From the NCBI GenBank assembly GCA_001584585.1, contig LSYV01000095.1, forward strand, positions 102,118 through 166,117: a DNA stretch of 64,000 nucleotides, read 5' to 3'. The DNA comes from Gonium pectorale. Its lineage: Eukaryota > Chlorophyta > Chlorophyceae > Chlamydomonadales > Volvocaceae. Positions 1-11,700 of this stretch are shown piece after piece. The position numbers and the translations under genes are program-made. The number at the start of each line of letters is the position of its first letter. Position 1 is the stretch's first letter. A model generated the notes under the pieces. The model was not told where the DNA came from and searched no databases. It worked only from the letters and a program-made list of their open reading frames with translations.

Positions 1-2
1 GC

Positions 3-1826
3 ACCGTCGCCGAGCCGGCGCGAGCGCCGGCGCCGGAGGGGTCGCCTACTGCGGGACTCGGGATTCGGGACTCGGAGTCCACGGCGGCGGCAGCAGCCCC
101 AGAGGGCAGCGCGCCGCACCCACCCTCATCAGCCCTGCTGGCGGCGCTGAGCGGCAAGGCGACGGTCACGGTGTACCGCACCTCCCCACCGCGGCCGCAC
201 CTGCCACAGCAGCCGCCGTGCCCAGGCCCCCGTGCGGCCCCAACGCACGCGCGGCTGCAGCTCGCCCTCAGTTTCGCCGCAGAGGCCAAGTCCGTGTCCG
301 GTATGGCCTGGCTGGGCCGCCGATGCCTCGCCTTGGGCGGCGAGGACGGCGGGGTGGAGCTGTGGACCACTGCTGCGACCGAAGCGCTGCGGGTGCGGTC
401 GCTGGCCGCCGGCGGCCACCACGGCCACCACGATTCGGTCACCTCGCTCACCTCGTTGCGCGTGCCGCAGCCCGCCAGGGCGCCGGAGAGCTGCGCTGTC
501 CTGCCGGCCGCGGCGCCGCCGACTGGTGCCGCAGGCGGGGGCCCGGACGGCATGCGGCAGCCTGCTGCCGTTCCACGGGTCAGTGCCCACGCGGCCCTGT
601 GGCTGCTCTTCAGCGGCGGCAGGGACCAGAGCGTGCGCTGCTGGCGGCTGGAGGGCCGTCAGCTGAGCGCGTGGGAGGCAGAGGCCGTGAGCAAGGCCGC
701 GGGGGCCGCAGACACAGGCGCAGGAGACGGCGGCGGCGCTGCGATCAAGGCTTTGGCTCCGGCTCTGGCATCGGCTGCAGCGCAGGAAGGCCAGGGCGCC
801 GCGGTGCCGGTCGCCGAGGCGCCCGCAATAACCCTCCCACCAGAAGCGGCCCCACGGGCGGGCGCTCCGCCGGCTGAAGGGAGCCCAGCCTTGTCCAGCT
901 CCGCCGTCGCCGTTGATGGGGCACCGGGCGACGCAATTCAAGCGCTCAGAGCGGACGCTGTCGCGGCTGCCGCCGCTCCGCCCGCAGGGCTCCCTGCGTG
1001 GTTGGGAACGGACGCGACCCCGCGCCAGCCCTCGTCGCCATCCGGGTCCGAGCCTGCGACGGCGCCACGGCCGCCGCCGCCGCCGCCGATCCGTCTGCTG
1101 CAGCTGACACCGCCCAGCCGCGCGCGGCGGGGCCGCCGGCTGCCGCCGGCGGAGGCGCGGCCGCTGCTGCCCGACCTGCCCGACCTGTCGCGCCCCGACG
1201 TCGAGGCGGCGGCGCACTCACTCATCCTGCGCGTTGCGGAGGCCCTGTACCCATGCGGCGGCGCCGCCACAGACGCCGGCTCCGCCGGCGGCACGACGGG
1301 ACCGGGGGCTGGTCCGGACGATGACGAGTGGCTTGCGGCGCACCTACTTCACGACCTGGAGGCCATACGGGCTGTGGAGGGCGACGACGCATGGCGGCAG
1401 CCGGGGGAGAGGGGGGCGGAGCAGCACGGGCGAGGCGAGCTGCAAGGGCAGGCACAGTCGGTGCCGCCGGAGCTGCGCTTCGTGGAGGCGGTGTGGTCGG
1501 GCGACTTTGGTGGCGCGCTGGCGCTGGCGGCGGATACGGAGGGCATGATGGGGGCGGACGTGGTGGCGCTGGCGGCGGCGGGCGGGCGGGCGGCCTGGGA
1601 GGCGGCGTCGCGGCTGTATGCGTCGCACATGGAAGCGACGGGCTGCGCGGCGGAGGCGGCGCTGGCGCTGGCGGCGGTGGGGGACCGTGCGGGGGCCGCG
1701 GGGGTATATCAGAGGGCGGGAATGGCGTGGGAGGCCGAGCAGGTGCTGGCGGGTGCGGGTGAGGAGGCAGCGGCGGGGAGCGGCGCGGGCACGGACGGGG
1801 CTAGCCGATTGGCAAGCGGCATCTAG
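3..1826 (+). CDS. Gemin5-like WD40/TPR protein, 3' end (5' partial)
   Basis: The reading frame is open from the left edge of the window to the TAG at 1824-1826, so the gene starts outside. The first visible ATG is not the start, because the frame continues upstream without a stop. Residues encoded near 300-660 look like the last blades of a WD40 propeller: short strands ending in VELWTT and then LLFSGGRDQSVRCWRL. A long Ala/Pro/Gly-rich linker follows. The C-terminal third (about 1200-1780) is alanine-rich helical, with TPR-like pairs such as AASRLYASHMEATG and GVYQRAGMAWEAEQVLAGAG. WD40 followed by TPR-like helices is the order in Gemin5, the SMN-complex subunit that recognises snRNA. The match is by architecture and local resemblance only; any WD40-plus-TPR protein (for example an intraflagellar-transport or coatomer relative) is an alternative. 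The window contains only the final exon. Confidence 0.6.
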   Translation, partial: TVAEPARAPAPEGSPTAGLGIRDSESTAAAAAPEGSAPHPPSSALLAALSGKATVTVYRTSPPRPHLPQQPPCPGPRAAPTHARLQLALSFAAEAKSVSGMAWLGRRCLALGGEDGGVELWTTAATEALRVRSLAAGGHHGHHDSVTSLTSLRVPQPARAPESCAVLPAAAPPTGAAGGGPDGMRQPAAVPRVSAHAALWLLFSGGRDQSVRCWRLEGRQLSAWEAEAVSKAAGAADTGAGDGGGAAIKALAPALASAAAQEGQGAAVPVAEAPAITLPPEAAPRAGAPPAEGSPALSSSAVAVDGAPGDAIQALRADAVAAAAAPPAGLPAWLGTDATPRQPSSPSGSEPATAPRPPPPPPIRLLQLTPPSRARRGRRLPPAEARPLLPDLPDLSRPDVEAAAHSLILRVAEALYPCGGAATDAGSAGGTTGPGAGPDDDEWLAAHLLHDLEAIRAVEGDDAWRQPGERGAEQHGRGELQGQAQSVPPELRFVEAVWSGDFGGALALAADTEGMMGADVVALAAAGGRAAWEAASRLYASHMEATGCAAEAALALAAVGDRAGAAGVYQRAGMAWEAEQVLAGAGEEAAAGSGAGTDGASRLASGI

Positions 1827-2083
1827 GGAAGTGTAGGAAGGAGAGTGCGGAGAGGGGAGGGGCGGGGGCTGGGACGAGTGGGGCAGCTAGCTGATGCCGT
1901 GGGAGGTGGGGCCAACAGCGGAGGACGCGAGGGGGTGGTGAAGAAATGAACACATTGTGCTCCAAGAGGGGGGCATTTGGGGCCTACCGATGCTTGCGGA
2001 ACCGCCCCAGCTCTGTGGCTCCAGCGCGTTCCAGGATCCGAGCGGTTAGGAAGCTGACAGTTATGGAACTGCGCCTGCACCGC

Positions 2084-2088
2084 TGTAA
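2084..2088 (+). terminator. TGTAA poly(A) signal of the Gemin5-like gene
   Basis: TGTAA, the usual volvocine polyadenylation signal, lies 258 bases after the stop codon and 80 bases before the next gene's start codon. This indicates a 3' UTR of about 270 bases. Confidence 0.6.
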
Positions 2089-2168
2089 TGTGTCGTGCAT
2101 TCACTCACATTCATTTGTATAGTTGGCGAGGGCCGACCGCAAGCGCATTGTCCGCGGACACGCCACGA

Positions 2169-5012
2169 ATGATGCCTCTTAGCTTTCTCCTCAATGCCGA
2201 CCGCGCACTAAACGAGGCCTTTATTGAAGCACGCAGCTATGTTACCAACCTCGTCGATAAGGTCGCCCCCAGCACAGTAGCGAGAGCCGCTGACATGGCT
2301 GAGACGGTAATTCCCACTGTTGCTTCTCCCGAGGCGCCCGATGCCTTCGGGTCAATCTCATCTGATCTAATGGGTCACATCTTCAGCTTCCTCGATGCCG
2401 ACACGCTGGTCGCTTGCGTCCCGTTAGTCTGCAAGCGATGGCGAGCTGAGGCCGTCTCGGCCACGCTGTGGCGGGACCGCCTGCCCGCAAAGGCGATGGT
2501 AGGTCAGGCCAGTTAGATGACACCGTTCGTAACGGTCAATTTACCGGCGAACGTACCAGCTCACGCTTGTCCAGCAGAACCCCGCCGTAACGTGCTGTGA
2601 CGTGCTCCATTCCAACGCCTCCATGCTTTTGCGTCTCATCGCTGCTGCAGGACCCTTTGCTATCATATGCCTCTCAGCACACCGAAAATCCACATCACTC
2701 TTCTTGCCCGCCACAGGAGCAGCTGGAGCCCCTCGCGTCGCTGGGCGCGCCCGTCAGCGCGGGACACCTGTACCTGGCGCTCCGCGGGCGCAACTTCCTG
2801 CGCAACCCGGTAAGAAGGGTGGGGCGGGTAGCCGCGGCGGGTTGCATGCGTGTCAAGATGTTGTCTAGCGCTCTCACTAGGTCAGTCCGGATGAAATACG
2901 ATCTCGTCTGCATCCGGAACTAGGGTGGGGCGGGGTGGGGTGGAGAGGTGGAGATGTTGAGGTCCACTGTTGTCGCAGGGAGATGCCCGATTTTTTTTAC
3001 GCAAACGGTTCTTGCTGCACCAAGAAATCCGTGTCCGCTTACGTTAGTGCTTATCCCTCTTCGCGTGTCCGCGCCGCCCTGGCCTCCCCCGCACACCGCT
3101 ACGTGCATAACCTGTGCAGGCCTTTCGCCGCGAGTGCAACACGCAGCTGCTGGAGCTGGGCCGCCCGGCGTGGAACAAATGGAAGCGCGACGCCTGGGTG
3201 AGAGATCCTGACATCCTGTGCGCATGCAGCCGGTCGTCCCCTCGACTAGGTTGGACCACGTTCACATTATCCATCACCTTGGGGGAGTTACCGTATCCTT
3301 CCAGGGGCATGACGTCCCAGTCAGTAGTGTGAAAAGGCGTACAAACCCCCAAGGAGCCTATGAGGGGACGAGCGTTCGTTCGCCGCATAGAGCAATGGCC
3401 TCATCGGCTTAGTTTCCCACCGGACCAGGATGCACATAACTCCGTGCAAAGTCCCAACGCTGTGGCTGTGCCGTAAGGTCCGCCCCCCGCCCCCCACGCC
3501 CCACAGGTCATGGGCAAGACCTCGGAGCCGCTGGCCTGGGAGGCGCGCGCAGAGGGCTTCACGCAGGGGCAGGGCTGCGGGGCATGCGCGCCGCCGCCGC
3601 CGGTGCCGTACGGCGGCGGCGGCCTGCGCCTTGGCGCCCGCGTGCAGCAGCAGCTCCGGGACCTGCTGCTGCCGCGCGGCGGCGGCAAACGCACCACCGC
3701 CGGCAGCGGCGGCGGCAACGGCAACAACAGCGCCGTCGGCGTCAGCGGAGGGATCGGTGGCGCTCTCGGCGGCTGGGTTACGCAGCAGGGCCCGGTGGCG
3801 GCGGCAGGTCCGGAGGCTCCTACCGGCCCCGCGCCGCCCTGCTGCATCGCCACGGCCGAGGACTGGTGTGAGGTGATGCAGGTGCGGGGCGCCTGGATGA
3901 AGCGTGGGCATTTGCGATGCGGGGATCCCGCGAGGGCAGGCCTCTTCCCATCCCCACCCCCCTCAATACCCACTGTCACTCCCCTGCCACTGCTGCCCCG
4001 CAATACGGGTCTGCTCGTGACCGTAATCAAGTAACCAGTGCCCGCCTGATGGGGTGCCAGGCAGGGCGCCGGACGACAAGGTCGTGCGTGCGCATCCGTC
4101 CTCGAGCGCCCTTAGACTCCCCACAAGCTCTGCACGTCTTCACTGTCGCAGGGTTCGCCAACCACTAGGGCTTGGGCCTGGACTGGTTGCAAAGTTCTCT
4201 GCCCCGCTACCCGCCACGGCGACATGTATTGACGTCGTCCCTTTGCAGCCCCCTGACACCCCTCCCCGGCCCCCTCTCTCACGGGAGTGAGTCAACCCCG
4301 TTCTCCTGTCCCCCTCTTCTGCGCCCCTCCCCCCGCCACTGGTCAGGTGGTTGACCTGGACTGGGAGCTGCAGCGGCGCGGCCTGGGCGCGGCTCAGGCG
4401 GCTGCGCTGCTGGACGCGGGGCTGGGGCTGCGGCTGAGCGTGCACGTGGGGAGCAGGTGCGGCCTGGGCGGGGGGGAAGCGCCGTCGCAAACCGCCGAAG
4501 CTGCCTGTTCACGCATACGCACGCATTTGCCTAGAACTCGCGAACAATGAGGAGTCCCGTGTCGCATCGACATTGCGGGTCAGGCAGATGTGACGGTACA
4601 TGCGAGCACCAGCATCGGCATGGGCCAACAAGCGCTCCGTACAGTCTGGATGTCAACCCGTCACCTCGGCTGCCCCGTCCGCCGCAGGGCCGACTCGCTG
4701 GGGGGCTTCTGCGTGGGACTGGTGCTCGACGAGGGAGGCGGCGCCAGCGGCGGCGGCGACGTGCCCAACCCGCAGAGCTTCGTGATGCGGCCTTCCCGCC
4801 ACTGCTACTTCTCTGGCCGCCTGCGCTGCGAGGCCGCCGACCGCTGGCAGCGCTTCGAATACGTGGTGCCCTCCTGCCCGCGCGGCTTCAGGCGTGCGCT
4901 GGTGCTGCTGCGCGGCCGCCGGGCGCCCTCGCAGCCGGCGCCGGCGGAGGCACAGCAGCTGCCGCCCTCGTGCGGCGCCAAGTTTGCGTGCGCAGAGCTT
5001 GTGTTTGAGTAG
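2169..5012 (+). CDS. F-box protein with C-terminal FBA-like domain
   Basis: Model: join(2169..2498, 2717..2809, 3120..3197, 3507..3881, 4347..4456, 4688..5012), 436 residues. Every junction is GT-AG and all phases agree. The start is ATG 2169 (a second ATG follows directly); an in-frame ATG at 2088 overlaps the upstream gene's poly(A) signal and is rejected. Residues 62-104 form an F-box (ISSDLMGHIFSFLDADTL, then VCKRW and LWRDRL), the motif that binds SKP1 in SCF ubiquitin ligases. Exon 2 carries GRNFLRNP, the opening signature of the F-box-associated FBA domain found in FBXO2/FBXO6-type proteins. The segments VVDLDWELQRRG, a beta-rich middle and a final GAKFACAELVFE fit the FBA sandwich. 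In animals this domain can bind glycans on misfolded glycoproteins; whether it does so here is unknown. A Gly/Ala-rich insert of about 90 residues in exon 4 is a species-specific expansion. The acceptor of exon 2 could also be at 2651 in the same frame. Confidence 0.8.
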
Positions 5013-5710
5013 TTGCGGTACTTGAGTTTGCCCTTTTCGCATGCCGTAGTTGCCGCGGCGCCGCCAGCGGCAGTCTGGCAGACGCGTTGGGCTGCGAAGG
5101 ATTGCTCGAAGCATTGATGTCGAGGCTCGACAGGGAATGGGTGCACGGCGGGGCTGAAGTATGGCAGCTGTCATGCCAGGGCGTGTTGTTGACATTCGTT
5201 GCATGCCTAAGTCAAGACCCGTCGTCGGGTAGTTGTGTTGGACTGTACATGTATCCAGACCAACTCTGGTCTATTGACTGAGGGAGTGGCAAGCTGGCGC
5301 GACGTGAGGTCCTACCAGGCTTCCTGTGATCCATCCAGATGCCACCCACAACCCCTCTCAAACCGCTGACATACGCCGCCTAGCGCAGCCACTACGTACA
5401 ACCGTGACGCCGTGGCGAGGGAGCGCCTTTGTTCCCCTGCACTTTACTCTACCAGTCCGCGCTCGCGTAAATGCTCGAGTTAGGGCCCAAGTGCGAAACC
5501 CTGGCTCACAGCACCGTGTTCAAAGCAAACCGTGTCCTGAATGGTACGGCATCCACTGATCGCACACTGCCCCTGGCCCCACGTGCCCTGGCCCTGAGTC
5601 ACTGGTCCTGACGGACGTATAGCCCGAACAACTACGGCATGTTTCCAACCTCCACACTTTTACGGTACAAGGGCACTGACCGTTGCATACACACAACGAC
5701 AGCCGTAGCT
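5013..5710. other. Convergent intergenic region
   Basis: This is the 3' flank shared by the F-box gene (+) and the giant Ser/Pro-rich gene (-). No TGTAA was found on either strand near the two stops, and no coding exon is supported. It presumably holds both 3' UTRs. Confidence 0.4.
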
Positions 5711-8700
5711 CTACGCCCGCCCCCCATCTGGTATCTGATACTCGCTCAGCATCTGCGCACATGTGGCCTTGGTGGCCTTGTTCATCTCCTGCAGCGCCGC
5801 CATTAGCACCGACACCGCCTGCCGCCGCGGCGGCGCCACCGACCGCCTCCCTTTATCCAACTCCACCACCGAGGCTGCAAGTGACCGCGCCGCCACGCTG
5901 TCCCGCACGCCCGCAAGCACCGCCTGTTTGTCGCTGCCGCTTGTCGCCTTTGCTTCCGGCCCGGCGTTCTCGTTAGCAAAGCACGCCGACGACCATTGCC
6001 CCAAGGCGTCCCCCGGCGGCTGTGCTGCCGGGCCAACTAGCCCTGTGATGCCCGCCGGCGCGTGCCAGGGACGAACATCACGAGGGGCAGGAGTCCGCCT
6101 ATGCGACTGTGACCGCGCCGCGCACGCGCTGAACGGCACGGCCCCAGCTCCGGTCTCATACGAGCTTTGGAGCACGGGACTGCCAATGAGCGTGCAGGAC
6201 AAACGCGGCGTCCCGAGCACTGCCGTCTGCCCTGCAGGCTCACCGGAAGCGGCGACTGTTGGGCGGCACGGCGTCGCGGGCATTGCGCCCACACACTGCG
6301 CTGCGACCTGGCGGGCGCCGGGCGCCGCGACGCCCCTGCCTGTCGCGCGACAGGTCGCCACCCTGGGCGCCGAAGCGGGGCGCGAGCTGTTCCAGTGTGC
6401 AGCGCTCTCTAGCGGCAGCGTTCCACGTTCCGGCACCGGTGTGGGGTGCGGCACGCTGGTGTGAGCCGGGCCCTCCAGGAGCGGCCTCGACGAAGACGGC
6501 TGCGGGCTCAACGGCTTCCGCCATGGCTGCTGATGCCGTGCAGCATCCTCGCATCTTCGCACGCCTGCGGGCGCCAAGAGGCCGAGCCCTGCGCCTGCCT
6601 CGCGCCGAGCCTCCTCCTCTGCCCGGCTCGGCGTTTGCTGGCACCCGGCGCTGCCCGGCTGCTGCGGACCGCGCGGTCCGGCCCGCGACGCCACCTGCGC
6701 TCGCCCGGACGTGTGGCCCGAGTCAGCAGCTTCCTGCCTCGGCTGGTGCTGTTGCGCAACGTGCGGGCCGTAGTATGCACGGCTCCCCTGCCCAGCGCCC
6801 TGGGACGGGGCCGGCTCTGTCCTATCGGCTCGGGGCACCGGCACCCATGTACCCTCGACTGTTGGACGCCGGTGAAGTTCGACCTGAGCCGATGGAGGAG
6901 CCCCGCCGAACGAGCCCATTGCGAAGCTCAGCCGCACACTAGGGTCTTGTGATGAGCTGGCAGCTTCTTCCGAAACCGCGGTACTTGGCCTCGACGCTTC
7001 CCATGCGATGCCGTGCGACCCTGTTGCGATGGACGGTGATTCGGGGCTCTCCATTGCCGCAGCGTAGCGCGACGGGATGCTAAGCGCTGGGGCGGCTCCG
7101 TTGCTGGGCGTTGGCCCGGCACAGCGCGCCTCCGCGTGGTAGGCAACTGCTCCTTGCTCCGGCGGGCTGGCACCGTTTCGGCTCCCACCTGCTTGGACTG
7201 TGCCGGAAGGCCGTGGGCAGTCGGAGGCACACCCACGTTCGCTGGTGAAGTGGTGTTGGTAATTAGGCCTCGGGGTGCTGCTTAGGGAGGGCGGCGCGGT
7301 GCTGCAGGGGTTCCCCGCGCTGTCACTCAGCAGGCAGTCACGAGACTCTTCTGAGCCTCGAGGCTGCTCCATACCCGACTCCAGCTGCTGCGGTGGCGGC
7401 TGCATGGCGCAGCCGGGGGCACTCGCATACGCCGGGGACGAGCAGCGGCGCAGTGGCGGCACCATGCCGGCGGCCGCCTCTGCCTCAAAGATCGCCGATA
7501 ACCGGAACGGCGGCCGGGGCTGTGAGCACCGTGCCGGCTCAGAGGGCGCCCCACACAGGTGCCTCGCATCACATTGCTCTGACTCAATGCGCTGTTCGCG
7601 GGGCCGGTCAAGACTGCTTCGGCAGGCGAACGGCAGGTGCCCGACGGCGGCTGCCTCGCAGCTGCCGAACGCCCAGCCCGGAGCCTTCGGGGGCCCCGGG
7701 ACGGCCTTGCCTTTGCCTTCCGGCTCGGCAGACGAGGGCCCCTCGCCATCGGCTGCGCCGGCTTCCATCCCGGTTGGTACGTGCCCGCCGTCGCTGATGG
7801 CAAAGCGCTCCACGGGCATCTCGGGCGACGGGCTCACCAAGGGGGCCGCCGAGTTTCGCAGCCAGGCCTGGGACGGCCGCGCAGCAGCGCCCGCGTCAGG
7901 GCCGCCCGCTGCTGGGCCCTCTTCACTGCGACGCAGGCCCTCAGCGCCGTCATGAGTAGCGATGCCGGCGCATGATCCACTTGTTGGTTGGTGCTCATCC
8001 GCACATGCGGCTGTGGCACCGTGGCTCCCTGGTCGGCTGGCCACCTGATCAGCGCGCTCGTCCACAGCACTCTCCACTGTGTAGCTGCGACTGGGGGAGA
8101 CCGTGCCAAGGCTTTCTGGCTCGCCGCCAGTGACGTCGCTACCGAGTACGAGGTCCGCGGCAGTGGTTCGGCACTCGTCGCTGTCGCAGCGCGACGGAGC
8201 GCAAGCCACGTGGTGGCCGAGCTGGCTTGCCTCAGCGGCGGGCGGAGGCTCTTGTCCGCTAGCATCAACGGATTGCGGGGGCTGTGTGGCAGCAATCAAG
8301 TGGACATCGTCAGGCTGACAGTCCACCTGGATTGCAGCATCCTTTTTCGCCACAGGCGAGGACGGCTGAGCGCAGGGGCCAACCGGGCCACCCGCTACGT
8401 CCGGGTCTGTCAGCCCTGCGGCTTCATGCCTGGCATAAGGCTCTAGCTGGAGCTCCTGCTCGCATCCGCCGCGACTCGCTGTGTCAAGGAGATCTGCCCC
8501 GCAGCAGGAGGCGGGCAGATCATCAGGCGCCGTCCGTTGGCTGCTTCCAGGTGACACGCGCTCCTCCAGGGCAGGCCCCTCGACGGCGCCGACTGCGCGC
8601 GCCTCCTTTGCGGCCTCCGCAGCAGCGCACAGCTCCTGCCCGTCATCGCAGCCACTGCGGAGGCGGAGCCGCGCCTCTGAGCCTGCATCGGCGGCCGCCC

Positions 8701-11700
8701 CACACGGCTCGTCGGCCTCCACAGCGTCCGTGCCAATGTCGCGCAGCACCGCTGACGTGTCCGGCAGCGACGCCAATACGCACAGCAGCATTGAGCCGAT
8801 GTTATCGCCGCCGCTGCTGCAGACGAGCTCCGAGCCCGTCGGCGCCCCAAGGCTGCCGCACCCTGTGGCCGCCTCCGGTACGCTGCCTGCTGACGACTCG
8901 TCGACGGGGCTGTCGGCCGCACCTTCGGCCGCCTGGGCGCCAGCGTGCAGTCGCGGATCCGCAGGGCAGGACGACTGCTCGACTACAGATCCGTGAATGG
9001 ACTCATGCCCGCCCAATTTTGAGCTGCTGCAGGCCTTGTCGCTGGGCTCCACAGCCGCAGGCGAGCAAGGGCCATCTCCCTCAACTGCGCGCCCTGCACC
9101 GCCACCGCTGGTGCTGTTTGGCCGCTCCAGCACCGCTTCGCCGTCTGGACGGCGACTTCTGCCAGCTCCGGACAGCTCAGCGTCGCCCCCCGCACACACA
9201 TGGCCATCGACCACGTGGGACGCCGTGGCGCTGCTGCCTGCGGCGGCAACTAGCGAGGTGCGCGCACCCTTGGTACCCAGCTGCTGCAACACCCGCAGCA
9301 GGGCGCGGTCGGGGTGATGAACGCGGCCGCATGCAGCGGCGGAGGTTGAGGCCGCCGGCGCTGGGGCCTCGGCGCCAGCTGCGGCGCCCGCTATGCGCGC
9401 CTTTCGGCCGCCTGCCTGCGCAGAATGCGTAAATAGTCAGAGCACGTCCGGCACCCAGAAAGGTTCCGCGCTGGGTGCGTCATGGGTAACGCATAGCAGC
9501 GACAGCGTCAAGGCCAAGTGGGTGAATGCAGCACCCATCGGGCATGCATTTGAGGTGAAACGCTCAGCACCGTTCACCGTTGCATACGTGCCTGTGCTTC
9601 GGGGCTTGCAAGCGGCAAGGCGGCCATGGCTGCGGGATCCCGCGATGCGCGACGAGGTGGCTCCGGCAGGGCCAACAGGCCGTCGTTTGAAGAGACGTTC
9701 CTGCAATCAGCAACGCCACAGGCAGCTCGTTTGTCAAGGGTCTTCATCCGCAACTGGCATCAAGCGTATTCGCTGCACACGTGTGCAGCGCCAGGGAGCG
9801 TGTTGCACACACGTCGCCCGGTAAAAGCAAGTCCTTACTTCCGCAATTGCCGCCCTTACCTTGAGCCATTCAGCAGGTCCGAAGCCGACAATGGGACCAG
9901 CCGGCTCTTCGACGCATCAGCAGCCATGCTAGCCGACAGCTGCATCGCCGTCGCCTGGGCCGGCGGCTCCAGCACAGCCCTGCCAGAGGCCACAGTGCCA
10001 AGCTGGCCGACTGGAGGCGCGCCAAATGCGGAACTGCCGCTGCCTCCAGGTGCTGTTGCGGACGTGCTGCCGGCTGCGGCGTACGGAACGGGCGCCAGCG
10101 TCTGAAGCACCTGGTCAAGGCTGCGCCTGACCGTGTTTGCGGCAGCCGTTGCAGCGGCCGCAGCACTCGCTTGCTGGTAGTAAAGCGCCTGCTGTGCAGC
10201 TGCCACACCCCGAAGCGGCGAGGGCTGCCTTCCCGCAGCCGCCGCTGCCAGCGCATTACCGCCAGCACGCGTGTCCACGACGGCAGGCGAGTGATACATC
10301 TGCGTGAGGGTGCGCCCCATAGGCGCAGCGGGCGGCGCTCCCAGCCCCCGTCGGCTGGCGTCCCTGAACGCGGCGGCGATCGTTGTCACAGGCGCTAACC
10401 TGGGCCGCGCCCTATCCGCCGCAGCGATGGCCGCCGCGACTGCCTTAGACTCTTCCATGGCGACAACGGTCTGTAGGGGCTGCTGGAAGGCGCGCGTCGC
10501 TGGGGCCGGTTGCTGCACCGGTGCGGAGTACTGCGAGCCCGCGCCAGCCCAGTAAGCCCCGGCAGACGCCGCGGTAACTTGGCCAACAGGCGCCACTCCG
10601 CGGGCCCCGGCCACACCCGAGAACCTCTGCGCTTGGCCCGGTACGAAGGTGGTTGTGGTGTGGCCGTAAGGGTTGTCTAGCGCAAACGTGGAGGTCTGGC
10701 CAGACGGGGAGGCGGTGTGCCGGGATGAGCCAATCCCATAATCCGGCGGCGGCATTCGATGCACCGGCAGCAGCCCCTGCAATGCTGCGTCCAGCGTTGA
10801 GGGCTCCGCTCCGCCGGGGCTCGGGTAACGTGCCTGGACACGGCTCGCCGCGGCCCTCTTGCTGCTGTAGCCGGACCCACGCGGCGGAGATGATCGCCGA
10901 CCGGAGCCTCCTGACATGCCCGTGACCGGCGTCATTTGCAGCGTTCGCACCACGCTGGGGGAGGCCAGCGGGGAGGAAGGGAGCGAGGGGGGCTTGAGGG
11001 GCTCTTCATCCTCGAGTGCTGACGCAGCACCGCCGAGGCTCGAGGCCTCTTGCAGCGCGGCTCCCTTCGCGTTTGCCTCGGCCGTCAGGGCGCTGATCCG
11101 CGCCACCGTCATCTCAAGCGCCGCCATCAACCGCGCGGTCGCAGAGCTGCTGTCCGCGCCGCTCGGCTGCCTGGGGCTGCGGCTGGTGGGGGAACGGCTG
11201 CCGTAGCGCCGCGGCTCGCTTGCGTAGCGCCCGCCCTCGGAGGAGCGCGGCGTACGGGAGCGGCCCCGGTAACTTCCCGGGTTGCTGCTGGTGCTGCGAC
11301 GGCTGCGAGAGGCCGAGGTGGCGCGGCGACTGGAGACGGGCGACAGCGCGTGCGCGAGGTCCAGGGGCGTCGCCGCCGGCATGTGCGCGGTAAAGCTGGG
11401 CGGAATGGAGCCCAGTGCCGCAATGACAGCGTCCACGCGCCGCGGGCTGCGCCTGGACGGAGACGCGGACCTTGAGCGGTGCCGCGGGGTAAGTACCAGG
11501 GGCTCGAGCCGAGGTGGCGGCGGAGGCACAATGTAGCCCAGCGGCTGGCCGTAGCCCATAGCCACTGCCCGCAGCGGCGACGGCGGCCCGCTGTGGATGG
11601 GCGACATCGGCCGCGGCGACGGCGGTGCTGAGCGGAAATCCCCGGACATGGCAGAGACGAGACGGACGGTCTGCAGTTGGGCCGCGGTGGGGCTGGAGGG

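Noticed and set aside
2088..2168. Upstream in-frame ATG extending the F-box protein by 27 residues
   Set aside because: It overlaps the TGTAA signal of the preceding gene. The ATG pair at 2169/2172 leaves room for a 5' UTR.
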